Shown one piece after another: positions 1-8,759 of a stretch of DNA of 64,000 nucleotides. Source of the stretch: Segatella copri (GTDB taxonomy: Bacteria; Bacteroidota; Bacteroidia; Bacteroidales; Bacteroidaceae); assembly GCF_015074785.1 (NCBI RefSeq), contig NZ_CP042464.1:2229001-2293000 (forward strand). Reading direction: 5' to 3'. The translations under genes and the position numbers were made by a program. The notes under the pieces were generated by a model. The model ran no database searches, had not been told where the DNA came from, and worked only from the letters and a program-made list of their open reading frames with translations. Each line of letters begins with the position of its first letter. Position 1 is the first letter of the stretch.

Positions 1-1
1 T

Positions 2-223
2 CCACATGGCGAATATTTTAACAAAAAAGCGAAGGAAAGCCGTATAGTTTCAGACATCACAAAAATACTATCCAGATATAACTTAAAGATTGGAAGTCTC
101 TCATACGAAGGTCTGCTACCGCTAGACGGAAAAGTCATTAAAGAAATAAATAAAAATATAGAATTAAATACGTCAGAAGCTTACCTTACAGGGAATTTAG
201 TTTTAGATATTGCAAACCAATAG
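2..223 (+). CDS. C-terminal fragment of an unknown protein, possibly a toxin tail
   Basis: The window opens inside a reading frame (frame 2) that runs to a TAG at 221-223. It encodes about 73 residues, starting PHGEYFNKKAKESR and ending LTGNLVLDIANQ. No family is recognised. The next start codon lies 2 bases after the stop, so the two genes are almost certainly co-transcribed. A large protein's C-terminal tip followed directly by a small DUF2019-like gene is the usual layout of polymorphic toxin and immunity pairs, so a toxin tail is possible. That is inference from context only, since the N-terminus lies outside the window. Confidence 0.5.
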   Translation, partial: PHGEYFNKKAKESRIVSDITKILSRYNLKIGSLSYEGLLPLDGKVIKEINKNIELNTSEAYLTGNLVLDIANQ

Positions 224-225
224 TT

Positions 226-567
226 ATGAAAATCAAGAATTTAGAAGAAGCATTAATCTGTTTTAAAGAAAATGCAATCATTCATGGGGAATGTACGCAA
301 AATGGAGACTACAAACGTGGTAACAAAAGCCACAAAAATATAATAAATGCCATCAAGTACATTTCTGCAGAACATAAATATGAAATTTTAGAACCTCTTT
401 TGGAAGATAACAATCTTTCTGTAAGAATATGGGCAGCTTATGCACTATTGCACGTTAATACTCCAAAAGCAGTAAAAGCATTGAAAGAAATTGTTAAGAA
501 TGACAGTGGAATTATGGGGTTCAATGCAGAAATGACATTAGATGAATTCAAGAAAGGCAACATTTAA
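226..567 (+). CDS. DUF2019-like small protein, candidate immunity protein
   Basis: This 113-residue protein is helical and HEAT-like. The stretch EPLLEDNNLSVRIWAAYALL followed by TPKAVKALKEIV resembles the DUF2019 family (remembered, not searched), whose members commonly sit downstream of toxin domains as immunity proteins. There is no signal peptide or membrane segment, so it should act in the cytoplasm. It starts 2 bases after the stop of the upstream fragment, which implies translational coupling. The role as an immunity protein is inferred from gene order and fold; it could instead be a stand-alone HEAT-repeat protein. Confidence 0.55.
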   Translation: MKIKNLEEALICFKENAIIHGECTQNGDYKRGNKSHKNIINAIKYISAEHKYEILEPLLEDNNLSVRIWAAYALLHVNTPKAVKALKEIVKNDSGIMGFNAEMTLDEFKKGNI

Positions 568-618
568 CCTGCATATTTCATTCTCACCTAATTATACAAG
601 TGCAAAGATTTGCCAGAA

Positions 619-703
619 ATTACGTCCCGACGTAGCATGTAATACGTCACGACGCAGAGCCAGAGATGTCGGGACGCAGCAAAAGCTACGTCAGGACGTA
701 ATT
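619..703. repeat. 22-bp-period tandem array with GTCNSGACG core
   Basis: Four degenerate units carry GTCCCGACG, GTCACGACG, GTCGGGACG and GTCAGGACG at 624, 646, 668 and 690, a spacing of exactly 22 bp. Several units are near-palindromic (ACGTCCCGACGT). The array lies in the 436-bp gap between the DUF2019-like gene and ddh, about 200 bp upstream of the ddh promoter. The rest of that gap holds nothing else convincing. The role is unknown; an operator array for a DNA-binding protein is one option. Confidence 0.65.
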
Positions 704-896
704 CAAAGCACATCGGGAAGTATCGGAAAGGGGATGTATGATGTTTCGCAACAAAATAACGAAACTGTAAGGCTCTTGCTACAGATACCTTACAAATCTC
801 CGCTTATTCATACCTAAAAACTATGATTTTACTACTTTTTGCAACTTTTATGAGTTAAAATTCTATTAAAACGTCACGTATTTCAAGAAAAAGCTA

Positions 897-904
897 TACT
901 TTTG
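897..904 (+). promoter_or_regulatory. Bacteroidota -7 promoter box for ddh
   Basis: TACTTTTG fits the Bacteroidota primary-sigma -7 consensus TAnnTTTG and lies about 100 bases before the ddh start. No convincing -33 TTG element is seen. The implied 5' leader is about 95 nt. Confidence 0.6.
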
Positions 905-1003
905 CAACCGGAAATAGAATAAAAAGCGGAAAACATATCCGTTGGATGACTAAACCGCAACAAATAAAAGAAATAAAAACAACAAAATAAAAGAAATAAG
1001 ACA

Positions 1004-1903
1004 ATGAAGAAATTTAGAGCAGCCGTAGTAGGATACGGCAACATCGGTAAGTTTACTGTTGAGGCACTCGAAGCAGCTCCTGACTTTGAGATTGCAGGTA
1101 TTGTACGTCGCCAGGGTGCCAAGGACAAACCAGCTGAGTTGGCAAACTATGAAGTAGTAGATGACATCACCAAGTTGAAGGATGTAGATGTTGCTATCCT
1201 CGCAACCCCTACCCGCTCTTGCCCTGAGTATGCAGAGAAGATCGTTGCCCTCGGTATCAACACCGTAGACAGCTTCGATATCCACACCAGCATCCTCGAC
1301 TATCGTACCAAGCAGATGGAGAACTGCAAGAAGGCTGGCAAGGTAAGCGTTATCTCTGCTGGTTGGGATCCAGGTTCTGATTCTATCGTACGCGTTCTGA
1401 TGGAAAGCCTTGCTCCTAAGGGCTTGACATATACCAACTTCGGTCCTGGTATGAGTATGGGTCACTCAGTTTGTGTTCGTGGCAAGAAGGGCGTAAAGGA
1501 AGCGCTCTCTGTAACCATCCCATTGGGTGAGGGTATCCACCGCCGTATGGTATACGTAGAGTTGGAAGAAGGTGCCAAGCTTGAGGATGTAACAGCCGAA
1601 ATCAAGGCAGATCCATACTTCGCTCACGATGAGACCCACGTATTTGCCGTAGCATCTGTAGATGATGTAAAGGATATGGGTCATGGTGTGAACCTCGTTC
1701 GCAAGGGTGTATCTGGCAAGACCCAGAACCAGCGTTTCGAATTCAACATGAGCATCAACAACCCAGCCGTCACCGCTCAGGTATTGGTTAACGTGGCTCG
1801 TGCTTCATTCCGTCTGCAGCCAGGTTGCTACACCATGCCAGAGATTCCAGTTATCGATATGTTGCCAGGAACCCGTGAGGAAATCGTTGCAACACTCGTA
1901 TAA
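1004..1903 (+). CDS. ddh: meso-diaminopimelate D-dehydrogenase
   Basis: This 299-residue cytoplasmic NADPH-dependent enzyme interconverts tetrahydrodipicolinate plus ammonia and meso-2,6-diaminopimelate in one step. It feeds lysine and peptidoglycan synthesis. The N-terminus KFRAAVVGYGNIGK is the Rossmann dinucleotide-binding loop, and SAGWDPGSDS near residue 120 matches the family substrate loop. The length is typical for the Bacteroidota branch. The gene has its own promoter about 100 bases upstream and a strong terminator after it, so it appears monocistronic. It is a housekeeping gene with codon use like its neighbours, and the start follows a purine-rich stretch. Confidence 0.93.
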   Translation: MKKFRAAVVGYGNIGKFTVEALEAAPDFEIAGIVRRQGAKDKPAELANYEVVDDITKLKDVDVAILATPTRSCPEYAEKIVALGINTVDSFDIHTSILDYRTKQMENCKKAGKVSVISAGWDPGSDSIVRVLMESLAPKGLTYTNFGPGMSMGHSVCVRGKKGVKEALSVTIPLGEGIHRRMVYVELEEGAKLEDVTAEIKADPYFAHDETHVFAVASVDDVKDMGHGVNLVRKGVSGKTQNQRFEFNMSINNPAVTAQVLVNVARASFRLQPGCYTMPEIPVIDMLPGTREEIVATLV

Positions 1904-1963
1904 TTGGGAGTGAAGAACGAAGAGTGAAGAGTGAAGAATTCACTTGCATCACTATAATAAAAC

Positions 1964-2001
1964 GGCTCGCAAGAAGTTTCGAATCCTTGCGAGCCTTTTT
2001 T
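1964..2001 (+). terminator. Rho-independent terminator after ddh
   Basis: The 10-bp perfect stem GGCTCGCAAG / CTTGCGAGCC (1964-1973 with 1986-1995) is followed by six T residues. It sits between ddh and the convergent ATPase gene. Just before it, 1906-1942 carries short GTGAAGA-type direct repeats. Confidence 0.85.
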
Positions 2002-2019
2002 CCATTCAACTAAAACCAC

Positions 2020-3372
2020 TTATAATAACCCTGTCATATACAATGGCAAATAAGTAATCCCCTCCTCTACTTTCAAATCAGCAGCATGCAAAACATACGG
2101 GGTTGCCAGATAGCTACCATATTTAGCGATGCACTTTTTGAGAGAAGTGAGCGTGTATCTGTTAGTTGACTTCACTTCTATCGGTGAAATATTATGCTTT
2201 GACGTTATGGTATCTTTGGCTATCAGGAAATCCAGTTCCATCCTTTCCTGGGCATCATCCTTACTATATTTGGAAAAGAAATACAGCTTATGCCCTGCCG
2301 AACGTAACATCTGAGCAACAATATTCTCAACTATCATTCCGCTATTGAACTCCAGCTTATCTACCAAAAGCTTGTTATATAAGTTTTCAGATACTATCGT
2401 ATTTTCATTGAAAGCATGACTAATGAGCAAACCCGTATCAGCCATATAGCATTTCAATGTCGTATCATCGGTATTCATTCCAAGACCGATGCTTGGCTCT
2501 GTCGTATTATAGGCCATATTGACTATCATGGCATCTGACAGCCAAAAGAATGCCGTTTCATAATCTCGCATTCTCGCCCCTTCTGTGAGTGCCTTCAACA
2601 TAAATTTCTTCTCATGTTTTTGAAGCTGAGAAGGAATTGTATCAAAAATCTGAGTAACTTTAAATACATAAGTTGACGCATACTTCTGGATATCGTTACG
2701 ATATAAAGTAAGAATTTGGCGTTTCACACGATCCACCTTATTGAAATCTCTGGTTTCTACAAATTTAGCTACAGCCTGCGGCATTCCTCCAACAATGAGA
2801 TACTGTCTGAAATAGTCCATTGCCATTCGATGCATCATTTGTCCCATCTCATGCCTTTTCTGAAAGTTCATTCGTATAAGCGGCATCAGGGTTTCATTGT
2901 TCAGTGCCCACAAGAATTCCTCGAAATCCATAGGATACATCAATATTTCTTCCTCCTCAGAAGGAATCATGATATTCTCTACGTTCTTTTTGATAGAAAC
3001 GAGCGAACCAGTCTCGATATAATCGTAACGACCATCTTCAACCAGATACTTGATAGCTGTACGAGCCCGGGGATACAATTGCACCTCATCAAAGATTATA
3101 ACCGAATTTCTTGGATATAGAGGTGTATTGGTGAAACTGCTTAAATACATAAAGAACGTATCCAAGTCATCCAGATAGGTTTCGAACAAGGATTTTATGT
3201 CCTTTCCTATTTTATTGAAATCAAGTAAAATATAACTCTTGTATTCTTTTTGAGCGAATTCCTTTACGATATAGCTCTTTCCTACACGACGGGCACCATT
3301 GATGAGAACAGCACTTTCTCCGTTCTGTTCTTCTTTCCATTTCTTTAGCTGCTCATATACTTTTCTTCTCAT
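2020..3372 (-). CDS. AAA-family ATPase with DUF4143 domain
   Basis: This 450-residue protein has the AAA_14 plus DUF4143 architecture. The Walker A motif GARRVGKS is at residues 26-33 and the Walker B motif VIIFDEVQ is at 91-98. The C-terminal third carries MELDFLIAK followed by PIEVKST, a spacing like the D...ExK core of a restriction-like nuclease fold. The family is abundant and mobile in Bacteroidota and its function is poorly known. No membrane segment is present. The gene is preceded by a four-copy 17-bp motif array at 33-bp spacing. If the -7 box at 3471-3478 is used, three copies would lie in its 5' leader, which suggests autoregulation (inference). Confidence 0.85.
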   Translation of the reverse strand: MRRKVYEQLKKWKEEQNGESAVLINGARRVGKSYIVKEFAQKEYKSYILLDFNKIGKDIKSLFETYLDDLDTFFMYLSSFTNTPLYPRNSVIIFDEVQLYPRARTAIKYLVEDGRYDYIETGSLVSIKKNVENIMIPSEEEEILMYPMDFEEFLWALNNETLMPLIRMNFQKRHEMGQMMHRMAMDYFRQYLIVGGMPQAVAKFVETRDFNKVDRVKRQILTLYRNDIQKYASTYVFKVTQIFDTIPSQLQKHEKKFMLKALTEGARMRDYETAFFWLSDAMIVNMAYNTTEPSIGLGMNTDDTTLKCYMADTGLLISHAFNENTIVSENLYNKLLVDKLEFNSGMIVENIVAQMLRSAGHKLYFFSKYSKDDAQERMELDFLIAKDTITSKHNISPIEVKSTNRYTLTSLKKCIAKYGSYLATPYVLHAADLKVEEGITYLPLYMTGLL

Positions 3373-3377
3373 AATTT

Positions 3378-3494
3378 ACACCTATCCTAGATTAATTTTA
3401 TCGGAAAAATACACCTATCCGCGATTAACATTTCTCAGTTTTTACACCTATCCGCGATTATCAGATGATGCAAATATACACATATCCGCGATTA
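3378..3494. repeat. Four-copy 17-bp motif array, 33-bp period, upstream of DUF4143 ATPase
   Basis: Copies of ACACCTATCCGCGATTA begin at 3378 (diverged: TAGATTA end), 3411, 3444 and 3478 (one mismatch). The spacing of 33, 33 and 34 bp is close to three helical turns, so all copies face the same side of the DNA. The spacers between copies are not conserved. The array lies directly upstream of the minus-strand ATPase start at 3372. Confidence 0.85.
3471..3478 (-). promoter_or_regulatory. -7 promoter box for the DUF4143 ATPase
   Basis: On the minus strand this reads TATATTTG (TAnnTTTG). It abuts the fourth motif copy, so a protein bound there would touch RNA polymerase. The predicted leader of about 90 nt contains the other three copies. 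Confidence 0.5.
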
Positions 3495-3696
3495 TCTCCA
3501 AGAAAAAGCCAGTTTTTTAATATCTTTTAATTTTAAGAATAAGATGATAACGATACGCAAGATCATAATATTGGTAATAGTATAAACATCATGCTTTAAG
3601 TCCATTGTAGCTTTGTGTTATAATCCATTGCAAGCATGTGAATTAGCTACAGAAGCCGTATCTATCGGCATGAAGAAGTAGATCTATCCAATAGTC

Positions 3697-3806
3697 GGCA
3701 GCCGCCAGCAAGGTTGCTGGCATATGGCAGCAACATTGTCGGCATATGGCTGCAAGATTGTCGGCATATGGCTGCAAGATTGCCGGCAGCTGCCGGCAAC
3801 CATACG
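3697..3806. repeat. Five-unit 22-bp tandem array with GGCATATGG units
   Basis: Units start at 3697, 3719, 3741, 3763 and 3785, exactly 22 bp apart. Units 3 and 4 are identical except for one base; units 1 and 5 are diverged at the ends. The motifs GGCATATGG and TGCAAGATTG recur. The array sits in the 378-bp gap (3495-3872) between the ATPase promoter and the end of the cysteine desulfidase gene. Nothing else is recognised in that gap. Confidence 0.85.
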
Positions 3807-3872
3807 GAACTATATTTAAAAGGTAAACAATATAGGTTTCTAAGACTATTTAAATAACTTATCAAAAGCTAT

Positions 3873-5156
3873 TTATTTATGCGTCATGATATCGAGCACC
3901 ATATCATCGGTAGCTCTCATCGCATCGGCACCGATGCTCGTGAGGTTGTGGATGCACTTATCCACATCATCATCTACGATACCCTCGGCAGAGGTGACAC
4001 ACTTGCCTTCCATAGAAAGGAGGGCGGAAAGAAGAGCGGTGCTGACACCTGATGAAATCTTCAGGGCACAACTTGGTTTCGCTCCGTCACAAATCATACC
4101 GGTGAGATTGGCTATCATATTCTTGACAGAATTGCAGATGCGGGTATAATCGCCACCCATCAGATAGGTGATGCCGCAACTGCTGCCCGTACTGGCTACC
4201 ACACAACCGCAAAGAGCTGAAAGCTTGCCTAAGCTCTGCTTGATATAGATGGCAGTCAGATGACTGAGCATCAGGGCACGGATCATTTCCTCCTCGGTAT
4301 TCTCGTTCTCCAGCGCATAAACCACCACAGGATTCGTTGCACAGATGCCCTGGTTGCCGCTGCCGCTGTTGCTCATCACCGGAATCATGGCGCCACCCAT
4401 ACGGGCATCGCAGGCTGAAGCGGTGCGGGAGATGATGTGCGAGAAAATATTATCACCGAAGATACCATGACTCAACGGACGGTCCATTGTCTTGCCCAGA
4501 CAGTGGCCATAGTTGCCTTTGATACTCAACTCGGCAGCCTTCATATTATAGTCCCTGGTCTTGAGAATGAAAGAAATCTCATCGAGCGGAGCTGTTGTAG
4601 CAAACTCGTAAACCATCGGGAAATTGAGCTGGATGTCGTCATCAGCCTCATCGCCCACAGTACCGCCACGCTTATCGAGCACCACCTCACCATTACGCTC
4701 AACATACACAAAATGGGTATGAGAACCGGAGATAATTGCCGTAGCCTGGTCTTCACCGGCATGACAGATGATTTCAATATAGAGTTTATCCACATCACCC
4801 TGTTTCAGTTTGATGTTGATATCCGCATCCTTGATATATTGTTTGCCCTGCTCCAGACTGCCGGGAGTAAGATCTTTCAACACTTCCAGCTGATATTCAG
4901 GCTTTCCGATGAGCGCCCCCAGCGATACGGCGATAGGCAAACCGATCATACCCGTGCCAGGAATGCCGACACCCATCGCATTCTTGAGCATATTAGGACT
5001 CAGAAGAACTTCAATACGTTCAGGGCGCTTGCCCAATGTAGTAGCAGCCTTGGCTGTACATAGTGCCACAGCCATCGGTTCGGTACAGCCGATGGCAGGA
5101 ACCACCTCTTTATTAACGAGCGCAATGATGCGCTCACGCTTACTTTTCTCTAACAT
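3873..5156 (-). CDS. cyuA: L-cysteine desulfidase, UPF0597/CyuA family
   Basis: This 427-residue protein belongs to the serine-dehydratase-alpha-like UPF0597 family (E. coli YhaM/CyuA), which breaks L-cysteine into pyruvate, ammonia and sulfide. The family uses a [4Fe-4S] cluster, and candidate ligands occur in NKEVVPAIGCTEP near residue 23 and in the conserved segments QGICATNP, LCGCVVAS and GMICDGAKPSC. No signal peptide is present, so it acts in the cytoplasm. It appears monocistronic with its own promoter at 5206-5213. The activity is inferred from family membership; the older label 'serine dehydratase subunit alpha family' covers the same proteins. Confidence 0.85.
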   Translation of the reverse strand: MLEKSKRERIIALVNKEVVPAIGCTEPMAVALCTAKAATTLGKRPERIEVLLSPNMLKNAMGVGIPGTGMIGLPIAVSLGALIGKPEYQLEVLKDLTPGSLEQGKQYIKDADINIKLKQGDVDKLYIEIICHAGEDQATAIISGSHTHFVYVERNGEVVLDKRGGTVGDEADDDIQLNFPMVYEFATTAPLDEISFILKTRDYNMKAAELSIKGNYGHCLGKTMDRPLSHGIFGDNIFSHIISRTASACDARMGGAMIPVMSNSGSGNQGICATNPVVVYALENENTEEEMIRALMLSHLTAIYIKQSLGKLSALCGCVVASTGSSCGITYLMGGDYTRICNSVKNMIANLTGMICDGAKPSCALKISSGVSTALLSALLSMEGKCVTSAEGIVDDDVDKCIHNLTSIGADAMRATDDMVLDIMTHK

Positions 5157-5205
5157 AATCTATATAGCTTTTATATAAATAACGTTCTTACCATTATTTC
5201 GGGTA

Positions 5206-5213
5206 CAAAAATA
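5206..5213 (-). promoter_or_regulatory. -7 promoter box for cyuA
   Basis: The minus strand reads TATTTTTG, a match to TAnnTTTG, about 50 bases upstream of the cyuA start. Confidence 0.6.
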
Positions 5214-5281
5214 CAAAAAATAAACCGTATTCTTCTCTTTTCTCGAGAAAAATACGGTTAAAATCTATATTTCTTGATGAA

Positions 5282-6691
5282 TTAGTCTTCCAACTGGAAC
5301 AGAGGATCATCTGGAGTCAGCATGGTAGGCTTCTGGTCGAATTCCTTCAAAAGCTGCTCAGAAGCATACTTCTTGTTTACTACCAGGCGGAACATGTACT
5401 CGTTGAACCAATCGTTGGTCATGATGAAGCAACCGGCAAAACCATTGTCGGCACCCCAACTGTTCTCCACCTTCCATTTTACAGGCTTGCCATTGGCATC
5501 GAGATCTACAGCTGTCAGCGTCATGGCATGAGTAGAACCGCTATCGAAAGTAGCGATGCGGTCAGCCTTGTTCATTGGGAATGAGGTATTGAAGAGGCTA
5601 GCGTAATCGAAGTTGTCGAGTGCTAGATAGCCGCGCTTTCTATCAAGCTGCTTGCCCACATCATAGCTTGAATACATCTTATGACCATCCTTCAGAGAGG
5701 CGATGGCGAGCTGGGCTATCTCCTCCATAGGCAAGTTCAGATACTTCCAGTTATGACCATCGTAAGTGTGGCGGTCGTACTCTACCTCGTATGTCTTGTG
5801 GTAAGGACGGCGTGGATCGTTCATCACCATCAGGAAGGTACCGTTGAGATCCTTGCCTACGGTTTCCTCATAGAAACTCTTAGGAGTATACTTCTTTGCC
5901 TCGCCAACCTGCTTGCCATCCTTATCGCGGAAAGCATAGGTAAATTCCTTTACTGGTTCACCGAGAGTAAGACTCAGCATGTGATAAACCTGACCGAGCA
6001 TCTTGTTCTTGCGAGCCTGGATAGCTGCCGACTTCTTACCCTGAGCCACCATCTTGCGGAGTTCCAGACCATACTCGCGGAGCTTGCTGCTTACGAGACG
6101 GCTCATCTTGGAAGTATTGTTGCTTGAGTAAGTCTCAGGCTGGGCACTCATAGGTACGAGACCATACTTGCTTGCCAAATCGGCAACACCACAGAAAGTA
6201 CCACCATCATTGAGCGGATTCTTGAAGAAGAACTGCACCTGAGGATCCTCGATGCTCTTCTTGCCAAGGTCGATAACACCCTGAAGCATCAGGTTAGCCT
6301 TCTCCAGCTGATCATAGAAGAAGAGATAATCCTGAGAATACTCCACCACTCTACCCTGCTTGTCATTGACAGCAAAGTTAGAACGGAGCACGTTAAAACC
6401 GCTGAACATCCAGCAACGGCCCGAACTCTTCTGGTTGTGAATGCTCTGCGAAGGAGTCTCGATGCTGAAATGAGTATCAACAGGGGCCTCGTTGGCATGA
6501 TTCTTCACAAGGTCATCAATGCTGTTGTTGGCAATCGCATTGAAGAGTGCCTTGTTGGCTACACCTGCCTGCTGGCTTTTCTCCATCTGCTGGAGAGCAG
6601 ACTGACTGATGCCGCCACCCTTGGTCTGCGCCATCAGAGACATGGAAGCCATCATCATGGCTCCCAAAAGTAATACATTTTTTCTCATCAC
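5282..6691 (-). CDS. Secreted C1B-family cysteine aminopeptidase (PepC/bleomycin hydrolase)
   Basis: This 469-residue protein has a signal peptide (MMRKNVLLLGAMMMASMSLMAQ), so it is exported, unlike cytoplasmic PepC of Firmicutes. The catalytic triad of papain-like C1B peptidases is visible. Cys lies in SSGRCWMFSG near residue 94, His in GSTHAMTLTAVD and Asn in KVENSWGADNG near the C-terminus. It should trim peptides from their N-termini in the periplasm. The length matches the Bacteroidota branch. Its minus-strand promoter box lies at 6765-6772, about 75 bases upstream, divergent from dxs. Confidence 0.9.
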   Translation of the reverse strand: MMRKNVLLLGAMMMASMSLMAQTKGGGISQSALQQMEKSQQAGVANKALFNAIANNSIDDLVKNHANEAPVDTHFSIETPSQSIHNQKSSGRCWMFSGFNVLRSNFAVNDKQGRVVEYSQDYLFFYDQLEKANLMLQGVIDLGKKSIEDPQVQFFFKNPLNDGGTFCGVADLASKYGLVPMSAQPETYSSNNTSKMSRLVSSKLREYGLELRKMVAQGKKSAAIQARKNKMLGQVYHMLSLTLGEPVKEFTYAFRDKDGKQVGEAKKYTPKSFYEETVGKDLNGTFLMVMNDPRRPYHKTYEVEYDRHTYDGHNWKYLNLPMEEIAQLAIASLKDGHKMYSSYDVGKQLDRKRGYLALDNFDYASLFNTSFPMNKADRIATFDSGSTHAMTLTAVDLDANGKPVKWKVENSWGADNGFAGCFIMTNDWFNEYMFRLVVNKKYASEQLLKEFDQKPTMLTPDDPLFQLED

Positions 6692-6764
6692 GATAAAGGT
6701 ATTTATTTGCTTATTGTTATATAACTAATTCCGGATTTCATTCCTTTTTCAGAAATTTCCTTTG

Positions 6765-6772
6765 CAAAAATA
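6765..6772 (-). promoter_or_regulatory. -7 promoter box for the C1B peptidase
   Basis: The minus strand reads TATTTTTG, about 75 bases upstream of the peptidase start and divergent from the dxs promoter. Confidence 0.55.
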
Positions 6773-6835
6773 CAAAGAATAATCGGAAAAAGCGAAAATA
6801 TTGCCTCAAAAGTGCTTTATATAGGAAAAAAGCAT

Positions 6836-6843
6836 TATCTTTG
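6836..6843 (+). promoter_or_regulatory. -7 promoter box for the dxs-trkA-trkH operon
   Basis: TATCTTTG matches TAnnTTTG and ends 23 bases before the dxs ATG, giving a short 5' leader. Confidence 0.7.
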
Positions 6844-6866
6844 CACAAGATTTTCACGAAGAAAAC

Positions 6867-8759
6867 ATGGACAAGAACAAGTTTAGTCTATTAAATAGTA
6901 TAAAATACCCAGAAGATTTGAGACGACTGAGCATTGACCAGCTGCCACAAGTCTGCAAAGAGTTAAGAGAAGACATTATCGACGAGGTTGCCGTCAACCC
7001 CGGTCATTTTGCCTCCTCTCTTGGCGTGGTGGAAATAACCGTAGCCCTACATTATATTTACAACACCCCATACGACCGTATTGTATGGGATGTGGGACAC
7101 CAGGCCTACGGACATAAGATATTAACAGGACGCCGCGACAACTTCTGTACCAACCGCAAGTTGCACGGCATCCGTCCATTCCCTACACCTTTAGAAAGTG
7201 AATATGATACCTTCGCCTGCGGACATGCGAGCAATTCCATCTCCGCAGCACTCGGTATGGCCGTTGCCGCACGCGAAAACGGAGATACCGACAGGCATGT
7301 GGTAGCCGTCATTGGCGATGGAGCCATGAGCGGCGGACTGGCTTTCGAGGGACTGAACAACGTATCAAGTACACCTAACGACATGCTCATCATCCTAAAC
7401 GACAACGATATGAGCATCGACCGGGCTGTGGGCGGTATGGAGAAATATCTTCTGAACCTCGATACCAACGAGACCTACAACCGCCTCCGTTTCAAGGCAT
7501 CGCAGTGGCTGCACTCCAAAGGCTATCTCAACGAAGACCGCAAGAAGGGCATCCTGCGCCTGAACAATGCACTGAAGTCGGCACTGAGTCATCAGCAGAA
7601 CATCTTCGAGGGTATGAATATCCGCTACTTCGGACCTTTCGACGGTCATGACGTGAAGGAAGTGGCGAGAGTACTCAAACAGCTTAAGAACATGAAGGGT
7701 CCTAAGCTGCTGCACCTGCATACCACCAAGGGAAAGGGTTACGAACCAGCCGAGAAGAGTGCTACCATCTGGCACGCACCAGGCAAATTCGATCCGGAAA
7801 CGGGTGAGAGAATCATTGCCGATACCAGCAACCAGCCTCCTAAATATCAGGATGTTTTCGGAGAGACGCTGCTGGAACTGGCTCAGAAGAACCCGAAGAT
7901 TGTAGGTGTGACGCCAGCCATGCCTACAGGATGTTCCATGAACATCATGATGAAGGCGATGCCAAGCCGTACCTTCGATGTAGGTATTGCCGAGGGACAT
8001 GCCGTCACCTTCTCTGGAGGTATGGCGAAAGACGGCCTGATTCCTTTCTGCAACATCTACAGTTCGTTTGCACAGCGTGCCTACGATAACATCATCCACG
8101 ACATGGCACTGCTCAACTTGCCGGTTATCATGTGTCTTGACCGTGCCGGACTGGTAGGTGAAGACGGACCAACCCATCATGGTGCCTTCGATATGGCGGC
8201 TCTCCGTCCGATTCCGCATCTCACCATCGCATCTCCGATGAACGAGCATGAGTTGCGCAACCTGATGTATTCAGCCCAGTTGCCAGGTCATGGCAGCTAT
8301 GTTATCCGTTATCCGAGAGGCAAGGGTGTGCTCGTAGACTGGCGCAACCCGATGGAGGAAATCAAGACCGGTACCGGCAGAAAGCTGAAAGACGGCACCG
8401 ATGTAGCCGTTCTTACCATCGGTCCTATCGGAAACGATGCCGCTCAGGCTATCGCTGAGGTAGAAGCCGAAACCGGAATGAGCATCGCCCACTACGATAT
8501 GCGATTCCTCAAGCCACTCGATGAAGACATTCTGAAAGAGGTGGGCGAAAAGTTCAGCCGCATCATCACCATCGAAGACGGCGTTCGTATGGGCGGTATG
8601 GGCTCTGCCGTACTGGAATGGATGAACGACCATGACTATCAGCCAAAGATGACCCGAATGGGATTGCCAGATGAGTTTGTGGAACACGGAACCGTGGCAC
8701 AGCTCAGGGAAATCGTGCATCTCGATAAAGAATCAATCAAAGAAGCAATTAAGAAATGA
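6867..8759 (+). CDS. dxs: 1-deoxy-D-xylulose-5-phosphate synthase
   Basis: This 630-residue thiamine-diphosphate enzyme condenses pyruvate and glyceraldehyde 3-phosphate, the first step of the MEP isoprenoid pathway. Visible family marks include [16 protein letters not shown] near residue 75 and the ThDP/Mg motif GDGAMSGG...NN near 150-166. The pyrimidine-domain segments [10 protein letters not shown] and [15 protein letters not shown] are near 370-430. Length and domain order (ThDP, pyrimidine, transketolase-C) are typical. It overlaps the next gene by 4 bases (ATGA), so it is translationally coupled to trkA. The link between isoprenoid synthesis and potassium uptake genes is positional and recurs in Bacteroidota. 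Confidence 0.96.
   Translation: MDKNKFSLLNSIKYPEDLRRLSIDQLPQVCKELREDIIDEVAVNPGHFASSLGVVEITVALHYIYNTPYDRIVWDVGHQAYGHKILTGRRDNFCTNRKLHGIRPFPTPLESEYDTFACGHASNSISAALGMAVAARENGDTDRHVVAVIGDGAMSGGLAFEGLNNVSSTPNDMLIILNDNDMSIDRAVGGMEKYLLNLDTNETYNRLRFKASQWLHSKGYLNEDRKKGILRLNNALKSALSHQQNIFEGMNIRYFGPFDGHDVKEVARVLKQLKNMKGPKLLHLHTTKGKGYEPAEKSATIWHAPGKFDPETGERIIADTSNQPPKYQDVFGETLLELAQKNPKIVGVTPAMPTGCSMNIMMKAMPSRTFDVGIAEGHAVTFSGGMAKDGLIPFCNIYSSFAQRAYDNIIHDMALLNLPVIMCLDRAGLVGEDGPTHHGAFDMAALRPIPHLTIASPMNEHELRNLMYSAQLPGHGSYVIRYPRGKGVLVDWRNPMEEIKTGTGRKLKDGTDVAVLTIGPIGNDAAQAIAEVEAETGMSIAHYDMRFLKPLDEDILKEVGEKFSRIITIEDGVRMGGMGSAVLEWMNDHDYQPKMTRMGLPDEFVEHGTVAQLREIVHLDKESIKEAIKK

Noticed and set aside
542..817. 91-codon open frame after the DUF2019-like gene
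   Set aside because: It overlaps that gene's end and runs through the 22-bp repeat array; its composition is repeat-derived and no start signal is seen.
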